Source: Vibrio navarrensis (GTDB taxonomy: Bacteria; Pseudomonadota; Gammaproteobacteria; Enterobacterales; Vibrionaceae). Taken from it: a DNA stretch of 64,000 nucleotides. The DNA is taken from positions 3,286,001 to 3,350,000 of the forward strand of contig NZ_CP065217.1 in NCBI RefSeq assembly GCF_015767675.1, given 5' to 3'. Below the pieces are notes generated by a model. That model saw only the letters and a program-made list of their open reading frames with translations. It ran no database searches and was not told the DNA's origin. Every line of letters starts with the position of its first letter. The stretch's first letter is position 1. Both the position numbers and the translations under genes were made by a program. This document shows, piece by piece, positions 9,204-18,350 of the stretch.

Positions 9204-10939
9204 GTTGGCGCTTGACTATCGTCGGTAGGCAGACACAAACCGACTTTCGTCACCTGCCAATCCACTACATCCGCCACCACCCAGCGCAATCCTTGCCACT
9301 CAAAATGGTCACCCAATACCGGGGTTGCACCCAAGTGTTCCGTCACTAACTCCTTAAGGGTGGTGTCGCCACTGACGTCGCCCAAATCCAAGCCATAGGC
9401 CATCGCCATCTCGGACAGTTTCGCTTCCACATCCAAGAAAAAATCACCGAAGAAGCGGGCAAACGAGGCTCTTTCTGGCGCTTCACTAAACAGTTGACCG
9501 AGCGCTTCGAGATCTTTTTCTTGCCCAAGCACACACAAGGTATCGCCCTCTTCGAGTTTGGTGCTGCCCGATGGGTGCAGTAACTGCTGCTGGCGAAATA
9601 CCGCCGCAATACGTGTCCCTTCAGGTAAAAACAAATTACGCAGTGGCTCGCCAATGCACCATTTGTCTTGTTTCAGTTTGTAGATAAACAACTCCCACTC
9701 GCTGGTAGGGAAAATTTCGACGCCTGTGCGCGAAATCGGCTCGGGCTTGGAAGGCAGTTCCACTTTGGCTAGCGCCATGCTTTTGGTTAACGTACCGCCC
9801 TGCACAATCAGCGACACCATAACGACGAAAAACGCCAGATTGAAATAAAGCTGCGCGTCCGGCAGCCCCGCCATCATTGGGAAAACCGCCAAGATGATCG
9901 GCACCGCGCCTCGCAACCCGACCCAAGAGATGAACCATTTCTCGCGCGCGGTAAAACTCTTAAACGGCAACAACCCAATCCACACCGAGATTGGCCGCGC
10001 GAAGAGAATCATACCAAACGCCAGTGCCAGGCCCGGTAAGGCGATGTCCAACAGATTGGACGGCGTCACCAACAGCCCCAACACCAAGAACATGCCGATT
10101 TGCGCCAACCAAGTCATGCCATCCAACACGTTGAGAATCGAGTGGCGGCTGCGCGTTGGGCGGTTACCAATCAGTAATCCCACTAAATAAATCGACAAAA
10201 TACCACTGCCGCCGAGAGCATTCGACAGGGCAAAAATAATCAAACCACCACTGACGGTCAGAATCGAATAAAGCCCTTCCGGTAGCTGACTGCGATTAAT
10301 CACTTTCCACAGCAGCCAGCCGCCAGAGAGCCCCAGCAGAGCACCAATACCAAACTGCTTAACAAAACTGAGCGCTAAAAATCCAGCGCTGAGGCCGCTC
10401 TCGTTACTGCCGAGCACCGCAATCATGGTCACGGTGAGAAACACCGCCATTGGATCGTTGGTACCGGACTCAATCTCCAAGGTTGAACCGACCCGCTCGT
10501 TCAAGCTGCGCCCTTTCAATAGCGAAAACACCGCAGCGGCATCGGTCGAACCAACGATCGCACCAACCAAAATGCCTTGCAGTAAATAGAGGTCAAACAG
10601 CCACGTTGCCATCAATCCGGTCAATAATGTCGTGATGGCAACCCCAACCGTGGCGAGCGAGACCGAAGGCCAAAAGGCGACCCGAAAACTGGCCACACGG
10701 GTACGCATACCACCGTCGAGCAAGATGATGGCCAGCGCTAAGTTACTCACCAGATAGGCGATCGGGTAGTTATCAAATAAAATGCCACCAACGCCGTCTT
10801 CACCCGCCAGCATACCGACCGCCAGAAAAACGAGCAGAATTGGAATCCCCAACTTTGAGGAAACCGGGCTTAGGAGCACACTGAGCGCAATAAGCAGTGC
10901 ACCAATCAGAAAAAAGCCATTGATTGTGTTTGCGTCCAC
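9194..10939 (-). CDS. nhaP2: K+/H+ antiporter NhaP2 (CvrA), CPA1 family
   Basis: Inner-membrane cation/proton antiporter, 581 aa. The first ~390 residues carry about twelve TM segments with the CPA1-type stretch [14 protein letters not shown] and an [13 protein letters not shown] motif holding the ND ion-binding pair. A cytoplasmic TrkA_C-like regulatory domain follows (about 400-490), then a CorC/HlyC-type C-terminal domain. The domain order is that of NhaP2/CvrA, which exports K+ in exchange for H+ in Vibrio. It is convergent with the crbR-like gene (1 bp between stops) and divergent from the actP operon. No sequence evidence ties it to acetate use. Confidence 0.9.
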   Translation of the reverse strand: MDANTINGFFLIGALLIALSVLLSPVSSKLGIPILLVFLAVGMLAGEDGVGGILFDNYPIAYLVSNLALAIILLDGGMRTRVASFRVAFWPSVSLATVGVAITTLLTGLMATWLFDLYLLQGILVGAIVGSTDAAAVFSLLKGRSLNERVGSTLEIESGTNDPMAVFLTVTMIAVLGSNESGLSAGFLALSFVKQFGIGALLGLSGGWLLWKVINRSQLPEGLYSILTVSGGLIIFALSNALGGSGILSIYLVGLLIGNRPTRSRHSILNVLDGMTWLAQIGMFLVLGLLVTPSNLLDIALPGLALAFGMILFARPISVWIGLLPFKSFTAREKWFISWVGLRGAVPIILAVFPMMAGLPDAQLYFNLAFFVVMVSLIVQGGTLTKSMALAKVELPSKPEPISRTGVEIFPTSEWELFIYKLKQDKWCIGEPLRNLFLPEGTRIAAVFRQQQLLHPSGSTKLEEGDTLCVLGQEKDLEALGQLFSEAPERASFARFFGDFFLDVEAKLSEMAMAYGLDLGDVSGDTTLKELVTEHLGATPVLGDHFEWQGLRWVVADVVDWQVTKVGLCLPTDDSQAPTSE

Positions 10940-11358
10940 CTTCTCCCTCCCTTTAGTTAAATTGTTGTTATTTTCGGCAAAAGCTACCGTGTTTTGCCCA
11001 GCTATTCTGCACGAAAACGTGACTCTTTATCGAAAAGTTTATGTAAACAATTGAGTTTCTTCTGTCTAATTTAGCGTCACTATGTTGCCGTTGCGCGTAT
11101 ACGGCATGAAAATGCACCAGCAAAACTTGCACGGCAAAAACCAATCTAGGTCGATTTCTTAGACCTTTGGCTAAATTAACATCAAGTTAACATCACATTT
11201 TCCCGCCGCATCCTGCGCCAATCGACCTTTTGAGCTGATTTATCGTGAAATTTGACCCGACTAAAGTTGCACAGATCTGTTGATTTTTCGCTGCTATCTT
11301 AGGAAACGTAACATTACGTTAACACATCTATTCAGACGAGAAACACAAGGAGAAGGCC
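10940..11358. promoter_or_regulatory. nhaP2 / DUF485-actP divergent control region
   Basis: 419 bp with no coding ORF. It holds a direct repeat TTAACATCA at 11176-11184 and 11187-11195 (11-bp period, about one helical turn). It also holds a palindrome AACGTAA-CA-TTACGTT at 11305-11320, 38 bp before the DUF485 start. The ribosome site AAGGAGAAGG lies at 11347-11356. These are candidate sites for the CrbR-like regulator or CRP. I saw no good CRP consensus. Confidence 0.5.
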
Positions 11359-11625
11359 ATGGCGTTCGAATCAACAGAACATGCTCAAGCCTACTGGAAG
11401 GAAAACTTGGGAATCATGGGATCACTGCTAGCAGTGTGGTTTTTGGTGTCTTATGGCGCTGGGATTTTATTTGTCGAACCGCTAAATGCGATTCAATTTG
11501 GTGGTTTCAAATTAGGATTTTGGTTCGCGCAGCAAGGGTCGATCTACACCTTTGTGGCTCTGATTTTTGTTTATGTGGCACGGATGAACGCCCTAGACAA
11601 AAAGTACAACGTACAGGAAGACTAA
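11359..11625 (+). CDS. DUF485 inner-membrane protein (actP accessory)
   Basis: Small membrane protein of 88 aa with two TM segments (about residues 24-46 and 58-78). It shows the DUF485 pattern, with conserved LxxxY/F residues in the loop (FKLGFWFAQQGSIYTFV). Such genes (yjcH in E. coli) nearly always precede acetate/solute symporter genes and are thought to assist them. It lies 12 bp before the symporter gene and shares its promoter, with a strong AAGGAG site ahead of the ATG. Confidence 0.9.
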   Translation: MAFESTEHAQAYWKENLGIMGSLLAVWFLVSYGAGILFVEPLNAIQFGGFKLGFWFAQQGSIYTFVALIFVYVARMNALDKKYNVQED

Positions 11626-11637
11626 GAGGTTTAGAAA

Positions 11638-13341
11638 ATGGATATTCAAACTTGGACGTTTATTCTGGTTGGTCTCACCTTCGCCCTGTATATCGGTATC
11701 GCTATCTGGGCTCGTGCGGGATCAACCAGTGAATTCTATGTTGCTGGCGGGGGTGTACACCCTGTTGCCAACGGCATGGCAACCGCCGCGGACTGGATGT
11801 CAGCCGCATCGTTTATCTCAATGGCAGGGATCATCTCCTTCATCGGCTACGATGGCACCGTTTACCTGATGGGTTGGACGGGTGGCTATGTGCTACTCGC
11901 GCTGTGTCTGGCTCCTTACTTGCGCAAGTTCGGTAAATTTACCGTGCCAGATTTTATCGGTGACCGTTACTACTCAAGAACGGCGCGTATGGTCGCGGTA
12001 TTTTGCGCCATCTTCGTCTCATTTACTTACGTCGCAGGCCAGATGCGTGGCGTGGGCGTGGTATTTGCGCGCTTCCTCGAAGTTGACATCAACGTCGGTA
12101 TCATCATTGGTATGGGCATCGTCTTCTTCTACGCGGTAATGGGCGGGATGAAAGGCATTACCTATACTCAGGTAGCCCAATACTGCGTATTGATCTTCGC
12201 CTTTATGGTACCTGCGATTTTCACCTCACTTATGATGACAGGTAACCCTGTCCCTCAGCTTGGCTTTGGTTCCACCATGGCGGGCAGCGATGAATACCTA
12301 CTCACCAAACTGGACGGCTTGACTCAGGAACTGGGCTTTACCGCCTATACCGACGGCTCGAAGAGTATGGTTGACGTCTTCTTCATCTGTGCGGCGCTCA
12401 TGGTCGGTACGGCGGGACTTCCACACGTTATTATTCGCTTCTTTACGGTTCCGAAAGTATCTGATGCACGTATCTCTGCCGGTTGGGCTCTGGTCTTTAT
12501 CGCGTTCTTATACACCACAGCACCTGCGGTAGCGGCGTTTGCTCGCGTCAACATGATTGACACCATCAACGGCCCAGACATGCAAGGCGTGGCGGCAGCC
12601 GATGCACCAAGCTGGTTTAAAAACTGGGAAAACACTGGCCTAGTCAAATGGGAAGATAAGAACGGCGACGGCAAGATGTTCTATGCGGGCGATGCGCGTA
12701 ACGAAATGACCATCAACCGTGACATCATCGTACTGGCTTCGCCTGAGTTAGCGAAACTGCCAAACTGGGTGGTCGCTCTGTTGGCCGCAGGTGGCTTGGC
12801 GGCGGCACTCTCTACCGCAGCGGGTCTACTACTGGTTATCTCAACCTCGATTTCACACGACTTACTGAAGAAAGGCTTTAAGCCGGATATGACCGACAAG
12901 CAGGAACTGCGGGCCGCACGGATAGGCGCAGCACTGGCGATTATCGGCGCGGGTTATCTGGGTATCAACCCTCCCGGCTTTGTGGCGCAAGTGGTGGCAT
13001 TCGCCTTCGGTTTGGCAGCCTCCTCATTCTTCCCGGCCATCATTCTTGGTATCTTCTATAAGAAGATGAACAAAGAAGGCGCGATTGCCGGTATGTTGTC
13101 AGGTATTGCGTTTACCGCAGCTTACATCATCTACTTTAAGTTCATCAATCCAGCAGCCAGCACCCCAGACAACTGGTGGTTTGGTATCAGCCCAGAAGGG
13201 ATCGGTACGCTGGGTATGTGCTTGAACTTTGTGGTTTCTATCGTAGTGAACAAGTTCACCGCCGAAGTACCAAAAGAGGTACAAGATATGGTCGAGTCTA
13301 TCCGTTATCCAAAAGGGTCTGGTGCCGCGCACGACCACTAA
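11638..13341 (+). CDS. actP: Sodium:solute symporter, acetate permease ActP-type
   Basis: Inner-membrane SSS-family (SLC5) symporter of 567 aa with about thirteen TM helices. Family patterns visible are the N-terminal EFYVAGGGVHPVANGMATAADWMSAAS region (given here as blocks FYVAGGG and AADWMSAASF) and GLPHVIIRFFTVP near residue 260. A long hydrophilic loop (about 310-365) contains DKNGDGKMFYAGD. Neighbourhood (DUF485 before it, SSS-type sensor kinase after it, acs 8 kb on) points to acetate or other short carboxylates. The exact substrate is inferred. Confidence 0.88.
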   Translation: MDIQTWTFILVGLTFALYIGIAIWARAGSTSEFYVAGGGVHPVANGMATAADWMSAASFISMAGIISFIGYDGTVYLMGWTGGYVLLALCLAPYLRKFGKFTVPDFIGDRYYSRTARMVAVFCAIFVSFTYVAGQMRGVGVVFARFLEVDINVGIIIGMGIVFFYAVMGGMKGITYTQVAQYCVLIFAFMVPAIFTSLMMTGNPVPQLGFGSTMAGSDEYLLTKLDGLTQELGFTAYTDGSKSMVDVFFICAALMVGTAGLPHVIIRFFTVPKVSDARISAGWALVFIAFLYTTAPAVAAFARVNMIDTINGPDMQGVAAADAPSWFKNWENTGLVKWEDKNGDGKMFYAGDARNEMTINRDIIVLASPELAKLPNWVVALLAAGGLAAALSTAAGLLLVISTSISHDLLKKGFKPDMTDKQELRAARIGAALAIIGAGYLGINPPGFVAQVVAFAFGLAASSFFPAIILGIFYKKMNKEGAIAGMLSGIAFTAAYIIYFKFINPAASTPDNWWFGISPEGIGTLGMCLNFVVSIVVNKFTAEVPKEVQDMVESIRYPKGSGAAHDH

Positions 13342-13387
13342 TAAGACTCACGAGCTTTATTGTAGGGATTGAGCTCCGTGGAAAAGC

Positions 13388-13415
13388 AAAGCCGATGCAA
13401 CTGCATCGGCTTTTT
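13388..13415 (+). terminator. Intrinsic terminator after actP
   Basis: GCCGATGC (13391-13398), loop AACT, GCATCGGC (13403-13410), then TTTTTG. It separates actP from the convergent sensor kinase gene. Confidence 0.85.
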
Positions 13416-13448
13416 GTTTTAAATTGTTCTAACCGCTGACCAGTTCAA

Positions 13449-16400
13449 TCAGCTAACGCGATTCAACACCGCCCTTAACTTCAGCGGTTTAACGGGTTTG
13501 GCGATAAAGCCAAACCCGTTGGCTTTTATCGCTTGCATCATCTCTTCGGTGCGATCAGCACTGATAATGACGCCTTCAAATCGGTTGCCTAAACGCAGTT
13601 TGCACTGCTGAAGCACTTCAAGACCGGTTCGCCCATCGTCTAAACGATAATCGGAGAAGATCACCTGCGGAATCCAGCCATTTTCCAATGTTTTAAGGCT
13701 GCCAATCAGGTCGGTTGCGGTTTTCACCTCACAGCCCCAACGTGCCAGCAAGTTTTCCATGCCGACCAAAATCTCTTCTTCATTGTCGACACACAGAATG
13801 CGTAGATGGCTGAGATCCGCCACCACTGGGCTGGGCTCATTCACCGCGGGCTTTTGTACCTCGCTGGCTTTATCGAGCGTAATGGAAAAGACGCTGCCTT
13901 TACCATGCCAAGAACGCATCGAGATTTCATGCCCAAGCACTTGGGCAATCCCTTTGGAAATCGCCAACCCTAAACCGAGCCCTTGATCTGAGCGCACCTG
14001 ACTACCGCGATTGAACTCTTCAAAGATCTCCTGCTGTTTATCTTCTTCAATGCCCATGCCGTTGTCCCAAACGTCGATCCGCACACGCCCCGCGACGCGG
14101 CGCACACCAAGCAGCACTTTGCCGTTGGGGCTGTAGCGAAAGGCGTTGGTCAAAAAGTTTTGCACCACACGGCGCAGCAGTTTGGGGTCCGAGTTGACGG
14201 TCAGTGAAGAGGGAACCATGCAAAACTCAATGCCTTGCTGCTTGGCTAAGGCACTGAATTCCGCATTGAGGTTGGCCAGCACATCGTTGATGGCGAAGCC
14301 GTGCATGTGAATATCCAGTTTGCCGGACTCTAGCCGCGAGATATCGAGCAAATCACCGATGAGATCTTCCGCCGCCTCCAGCGCACTTTCGATGTGCGAG
14401 GCAAGTTTGCGCGTTTCATCTTCTTTCGCCACTTCAGAGAGCGACGAGGCAAACAAACGCGCGGCGTTGAGTGGCTGCATTAAATCATGGCTCACCGCAG
14501 CCAAAAAGCGCGACTTAGATTGCGACTCGCGCTCAGAACGTTGCGTTGCGGTCACCAGTTGCTGATTCAATCTCTCTAACTCGCGTGTGCGCAGATGAAC
14601 GCGCTCTTCCAGCGTTTCATTGGCCTCTTTGAGTGCCTGTTCGGCATGACGAAAAACCGTGATATCGGTAAAGCTCATCACAAACCCGCCACCGGGCATC
14701 GGATTGCCCTGCACTTCGATCACCCGTCCATCGGGGCGAATCCGTGATGAGGTATGTCGAGTGCCTTGTTCAAGATGGTAGACCCGACGGCGCACGTGTT
14801 CTTCTGGGTCGCCCGGACCGCACAGCCCTTGCTGCGCATTGTGACGAATCACATCGGCAATGGGACGGCCCACTTGGATAAGCCCCGGCGGGAACTCAAA
14901 CAGTTCCAGATAGCGTTGATTCCACGCCACCAGCCGCAACTGTTTATCCACAACCGCGATCCCTTGCCCAATGTGCTCGATTGCCCCTTGCAGCAGCCCG
15001 CGGCTGAAGTCGTAGAGCTCTGACGCCTCATCCACGATGGTGGCGACCTCTTCCAACTGCATGTTTCTCCCTTGCAGTGCCGAAGTGAGGACTAACTTCG
15101 CCGATGACGCACCAAAAACCCCAGCCAAAACCCGTTCGGTGTGGCGAATTAAGGTCGACGGCGCTTGCTGATTGGGCAGCAGCACTTCTCGCTGCTGCGA
15201 CCAATAGTAAGCAAAGGCATTTTTGACTCGAGTGCGACCAACAAAACGCGACGCCAGCATCTCCAGTTCAGCGACCGTGACTCGGCTTTGGTACAAGCTG
15301 ATATTCTCATTTTCCGGCAGTGGGATACCGATAAATGACGCCGATTGTAAGCGCTCACTTAGGCTTGGCCGCGTGAGCATCGAAACCAATAAATAACAGA
15401 AGGCGTTAGCGCTGACGCTGAGGATCATCCCCCAATCCGATGCTTTAACGTCCAGCCCGCTCAGCAGTTCAGGAGGCGTAATTATCCAGATCAACAAGTT
15501 ACTTTGTGCGTCGCCAGCCAGCATATCGGTCTGAGTCATCAGGGTGATCAGCCACAAAGTGAAGCCGACCGCCAGCCCGACATACACCCCTTTGCGGTTG
15601 CCTTGCCGCCAGTACATGCCACCAAGCAGCGCAGGGGCAAACTGGGTGATCGCGGCAAACGAGAGAAAGCCGATAGCCGACAGCGAATGAATCGCATCCA
15701 GCGCTTGATAAAAGCCCCAAGCGCCAATCAGCAGCAGAAAAATCAGCGCGCGACGAATGCGCAGCAGCAGGCCGGAAAAGTGGTGGTGATTGCGATTGGA
15801 CAAACGCATGCGTCTGAGCAGCAGTGGCATGACTAAATCATTGGAGACCATGATCGCCAGCGCGATGGTCGACACAATCACCATGCCACTGGCCGCCGAA
15901 GTTCCGCCGAGAAAGGCCAGCAGCGCAATATCGCTGGCACCAAACGCCATCGGCAAACTGATCACATAGGTATCGGCAGAACTGGCCGGCAGCAAACTTT
16001 GCCCAGCCCAAGCGATGGGCAAAACAAATATCCCCATCAGAACCAGGTAGAGCGGAAACAACCAACGAGCGGTATGCAGATCTTGCGCGCGCTCGTTTTC
16101 CACCACCATGGTGTGAAACTGACGCGGCAGACAGACGATCGCCAGCATCGTCAGTACGGTGTGAATAAGTAGCGTCGCGATATTCGGCGCTTGATAGGTG
16201 CTCGTGATCGCACTGGTTAAATCGAAGCTTTCGTGGCGCATCATCAGCCAGACGATAAACACCCCGACGACTAAAAAAGCCAATAGCTTGACCATGGATT
16301 CAAACGCAATCGCCATCATCATGCCGCGATGGTGCTCGGTATTGTCGATGTGGCGAGTGCCAAACAGCATGGTAAAAATCGCCAGTGCACCAACCACAAA

Positions 16401-16880
16401 CCAAGAGACGTTGTAATCTTCGTAGCCAAATTGGCTAAAGAGATCGGGGGCGATGATCTCCAGCCCCATAGTGATGCCGCGCAACTGCAGCGCGATATAA
16501 GGCAAAATACCGACCACGGCGATCAAGGTGACCACCACCGCAATGCCCTGCGATTTGCCATAACGGGCAGCGATAAAGTCAGCGATGGAGGTAATGTGCT
16601 CTCGTTTGGCGATCAGGATCAGCCGAGCAAGGATGCGCCATCCCAAGGTGAAGACCAGAATCGGCGCGATATAAATGGGTAAAAACGACCAAGGGTTGCT
16701 GCTGGCTTGGCCAACCGTGCCGTAGAACGTCCACGAAGTACAATAAACCGCGATAGACAAGCTGTAGACCCACGGGCGCCAACGCGCCAGCCATTTTTTC
16801 TGCCTATCACCATACCAAGCAATCAAAAATAAAATGCCCAGATATGCCAACGACACGGGAATCACAATCCATCCTTGCAT
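13449..16880 (-). CDS. crbS: Hybrid sensor histidine kinase with SSS-transporter sensor domain, CrbS/MxtR-like
   Basis: Very large membrane kinase, 1143 aa. Residues 1 to about 500 form a sodium:solute-symporter fold with about thirteen TM helices (start MQGWIVIPVSLAYLG). A linker (STAC-like) and a PAS domain (about 630-740, GQGIAVVDKQLRLVAWN) follow. Next come a HisKA box (AAVSHDLMQPLNAARLF, His near 797), an ATPase domain (DNGMGIEEDKQQ, GLGLGLAISKG) and a C-terminal receiver domain with Asp in IFSDYRLDDG near 1077. In V. cholerae CrbS controls the acetate switch through CrbR and acs. Adjacency to actP supports this. AGGAAGGA precedes the ATG. Whether the transporter part moves solute is unknown. 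Confidence 0.87.
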   Translation of the reverse strand: MQGWIVIPVSLAYLGILFLIAWYGDRQKKWLARWRPWVYSLSIAVYCTSWTFYGTVGQASSNPWSFLPIYIAPILVFTLGWRILARLILIAKREHITSIADFIAARYGKSQGIAVVVTLIAVVGILPYIALQLRGITMGLEIIAPDLFSQFGYEDYNVSWFVVGALAIFTMLFGTRHIDNTEHHRGMMMAIAFESMVKLLAFLVVGVFIVWLMMRHESFDLTSAITSTYQAPNIATLLIHTVLTMLAIVCLPRQFHTMVVENERAQDLHTARWLFPLYLVLMGIFVLPIAWAGQSLLPASSADTYVISLPMAFGASDIALLAFLGGTSAASGMVIVSTIALAIMVSNDLVMPLLLRRMRLSNRNHHHFSGLLLRIRRALIFLLLIGAWGFYQALDAIHSLSAIGFLSFAAITQFAPALLGGMYWRQGNRKGVYVGLAVGFTLWLITLMTQTDMLAGDAQSNLLIWIITPPELLSGLDVKASDWGMILSVSANAFCYLLVSMLTRPSLSERLQSASFIGIPLPENENISLYQSRVTVAELEMLASRFVGRTRVKNAFAYYWSQQREVLLPNQQAPSTLIRHTERVLAGVFGASSAKLVLTSALQGRNMQLEEVATIVDEASELYDFSRGLLQGAIEHIGQGIAVVDKQLRLVAWNQRYLELFEFPPGLIQVGRPIADVIRHNAQQGLCGPGDPEEHVRRRVYHLEQGTRHTSSRIRPDGRVIEVQGNPMPGGGFVMSFTDITVFRHAEQALKEANETLEERVHLRTRELERLNQQLVTATQRSERESQSKSRFLAAVSHDLMQPLNAARLFASSLSEVAKEDETRKLASHIESALEAAEDLIGDLLDISRLESGKLDIHMHGFAINDVLANLNAEFSALAKQQGIEFCMVPSSLTVNSDPKLLRRVVQNFLTNAFRYSPNGKVLLGVRRVAGRVRIDVWDNGMGIEEDKQQEIFEEFNRGSQVRSDQGLGLGLAISKGIAQVLGHEISMRSWHGKGSVFSITLDKASEVQKPAVNEPSPVVADLSHLRILCVDNEEEILVGMENLLARWGCEVKTATDLIGSLKTLENGWIPQVIFSDYRLDDGRTGLEVLQQCKLRLGNRFEGVIISADRTEEMMQAIKANGFGFIAKPVKPLKLRAVLNRVS

Positions 16881-16894
16881 GCGTCATCCTTCCT

Positions 16895-16926
16895 GATAAA
16901 AAACCTCTCCGCTATGGGAGAGGTTT
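16895..16926 (-). terminator. Intrinsic terminator of the MFS gene (upstream of crbS)
   Basis: On the minus strand AAACCTCTCC (16926-16917), loop CATAGC, GGAGAGGTTT (16910-16901), then a T run. It lies between the MFS gene and crbS, suggesting separate transcription of the kinase. Confidence 0.8.
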
Positions 16927-16966
16927 CATTTAACTAAGGATGAGAGATCAACTCAATCTCTTCGCA

Positions 16967-18157
16967 CTAATTCTGTGCTTTCGGCTCGGCTTTCGCCAGA
17001 TCAATCACATGCGGCTCTTCGCTGACAGGCGTCACTTTAACAAACAGCGCGATAAAGCCCATGGCCGCCATCACCCAGAACACATTCGCGCCCCACTGCT
17101 CAAAGCCCCAGCCACTTAACGCCGTCATGGCCGCGATAAAAGCGCCTAACGGCAGGGCATTGTAGAGCGCTTGCAGCGCGACCATTTTGTGCTCTGGCGA
17201 GTGTTGAATGTATTGAATGGCCGCAATGTGTGTCATAGCAAACGTCACGCCGTGCAGTAATTGAACGAAAACCAGACCAAGCAGCAAGGTGGTGGAGGCA
17301 GTGATCCCCCAGCGCAGCATGACGCCAATCGATGCGGTGACAAACAGCGCACGTAATGACCAACCCGCAAACAGGCGCTTACTCAAAGCAAACACCGCCA
17401 CTTCGGCCACCACCCCTAAGCTCCACAGATAGCCGATGATCTCTTCGGAATGGCCAGCCTGTTTCCAGTAAATGGCACTAAAGCTGTAGTAAGCCGCGTG
17501 GCTCCCTTGGATGAGCGCCGCCAATAGCAAAAAGGTCACGACGGGTTTGTCGGTGAGTAACTCAGTTAACTTCGGCCGCTGGGTGTGATGCTCTTGGCTT
17601 GTTACTGGCATCAGCGTCGGTTTGCGCAAGCTAAATAGCAACGAAACAAACACCCCAGCCAACGCGGTGTAAAGGATCATGTCGCTGCCGTAGAGTGCAA
17701 TCAAATACCCCACCACGGTCGAGCCCGCAATAAACGCGATGGATCCCCACAAGCGCGTGCGGCCGTAATCAAGCATTTTTAAGCGGGCGTAGTAGTTGGC
17801 GAGCGCATCAGAGAGCGGTACCGCCGGGCCACAACAGAGGTTGAATAACACGGTCGCCAGCGCCATCAACCAGAAATCACCGCCAGTAAAAAAGTGAAAC
17901 GCGACAAAAATTAGCGCGGCGAAACTGAGCCAGCGTAACGCTGGCATGATGTGTTCGGCGCGATGCACGCGCGGCGTGATCACCATATTCGCCACACAAC
18001 GCGTTGCTAAACCAATCCCCACCAGCAAGCCGATATCGGTGGAAGAGACGCCCTGCTCCTTAAACCACAACGACCAAAATGGCAGATAAACACCGTAAGC
18101 AAAAAAGAAGCCGAGGAAATATTGAGAAATCCAGCCATAAGGGGATGGGGTAAACAT
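16967..18157 (-). CDS. MFS transporter, HcaT-like (PPP/MFS_1-like family)
   Basis: Inner-membrane major facilitator protein, 396 aa from the ATG at 18157. That start has AGGA 8 nt upstream, and an in-frame ATG at 18175 is less well placed. Twelve hydrophobic segments are visible, beginning WISQYFLGFFFAYGVYLPFWSLWF. The sequence resembles the HcaT (3-phenylpropionate permease) branch, in which substrate assignments are mostly by similarity. It lies divergently next to the CBS/nucleotidyltransferase gene and inside the acetate block. The substrate cannot be read from the sequence. Confidence 0.8.
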   Translation of the reverse strand: MFTPSPYGWISQYFLGFFFAYGVYLPFWSLWFKEQGVSSTDIGLLVGIGLATRCVANMVITPRVHRAEHIMPALRWLSFAALIFVAFHFFTGGDFWLMALATVLFNLCCGPAVPLSDALANYYARLKMLDYGRTRLWGSIAFIAGSTVVGYLIALYGSDMILYTALAGVFVSLLFSLRKPTLMPVTSQEHHTQRPKLTELLTDKPVVTFLLLAALIQGSHAAYYSFSAIYWKQAGHSEEIIGYLWSLGVVAEVAVFALSKRLFAGWSLRALFVTASIGVMLRWGITASTTLLLGLVFVQLLHGVTFAMTHIAAIQYIQHSPEHKMVALQALYNALPLGAFIAAMTALSGWGFEQWGANVFWVMAAMGFIALFVKVTPVSEEPHVIDLAKAEPKAQN

Positions 18158-18350
18158 AGTGATAATCCTGAACAATAGCAGTTAAAGAACTGAGTGCGCT
18201 GCATTATGACTGGGTATGCACAAGAGAAAAAGGGAATTATCAGCAACCCACCGTTTCCCCGATCGCACCAAAGGATTAGACCAAAGTCGTCTGGAGAGTC
18301 AGTGTAAATTTGTCAGACTTACTCTATGCCGCGTGACGATAGAGTGCCCC

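Noticed and set aside
11230-11280. CRP site upstream of actP (CGTGAAATTTGACC region)
   Set aside because: Only one half-site resembles the consensus. The other half does not match.
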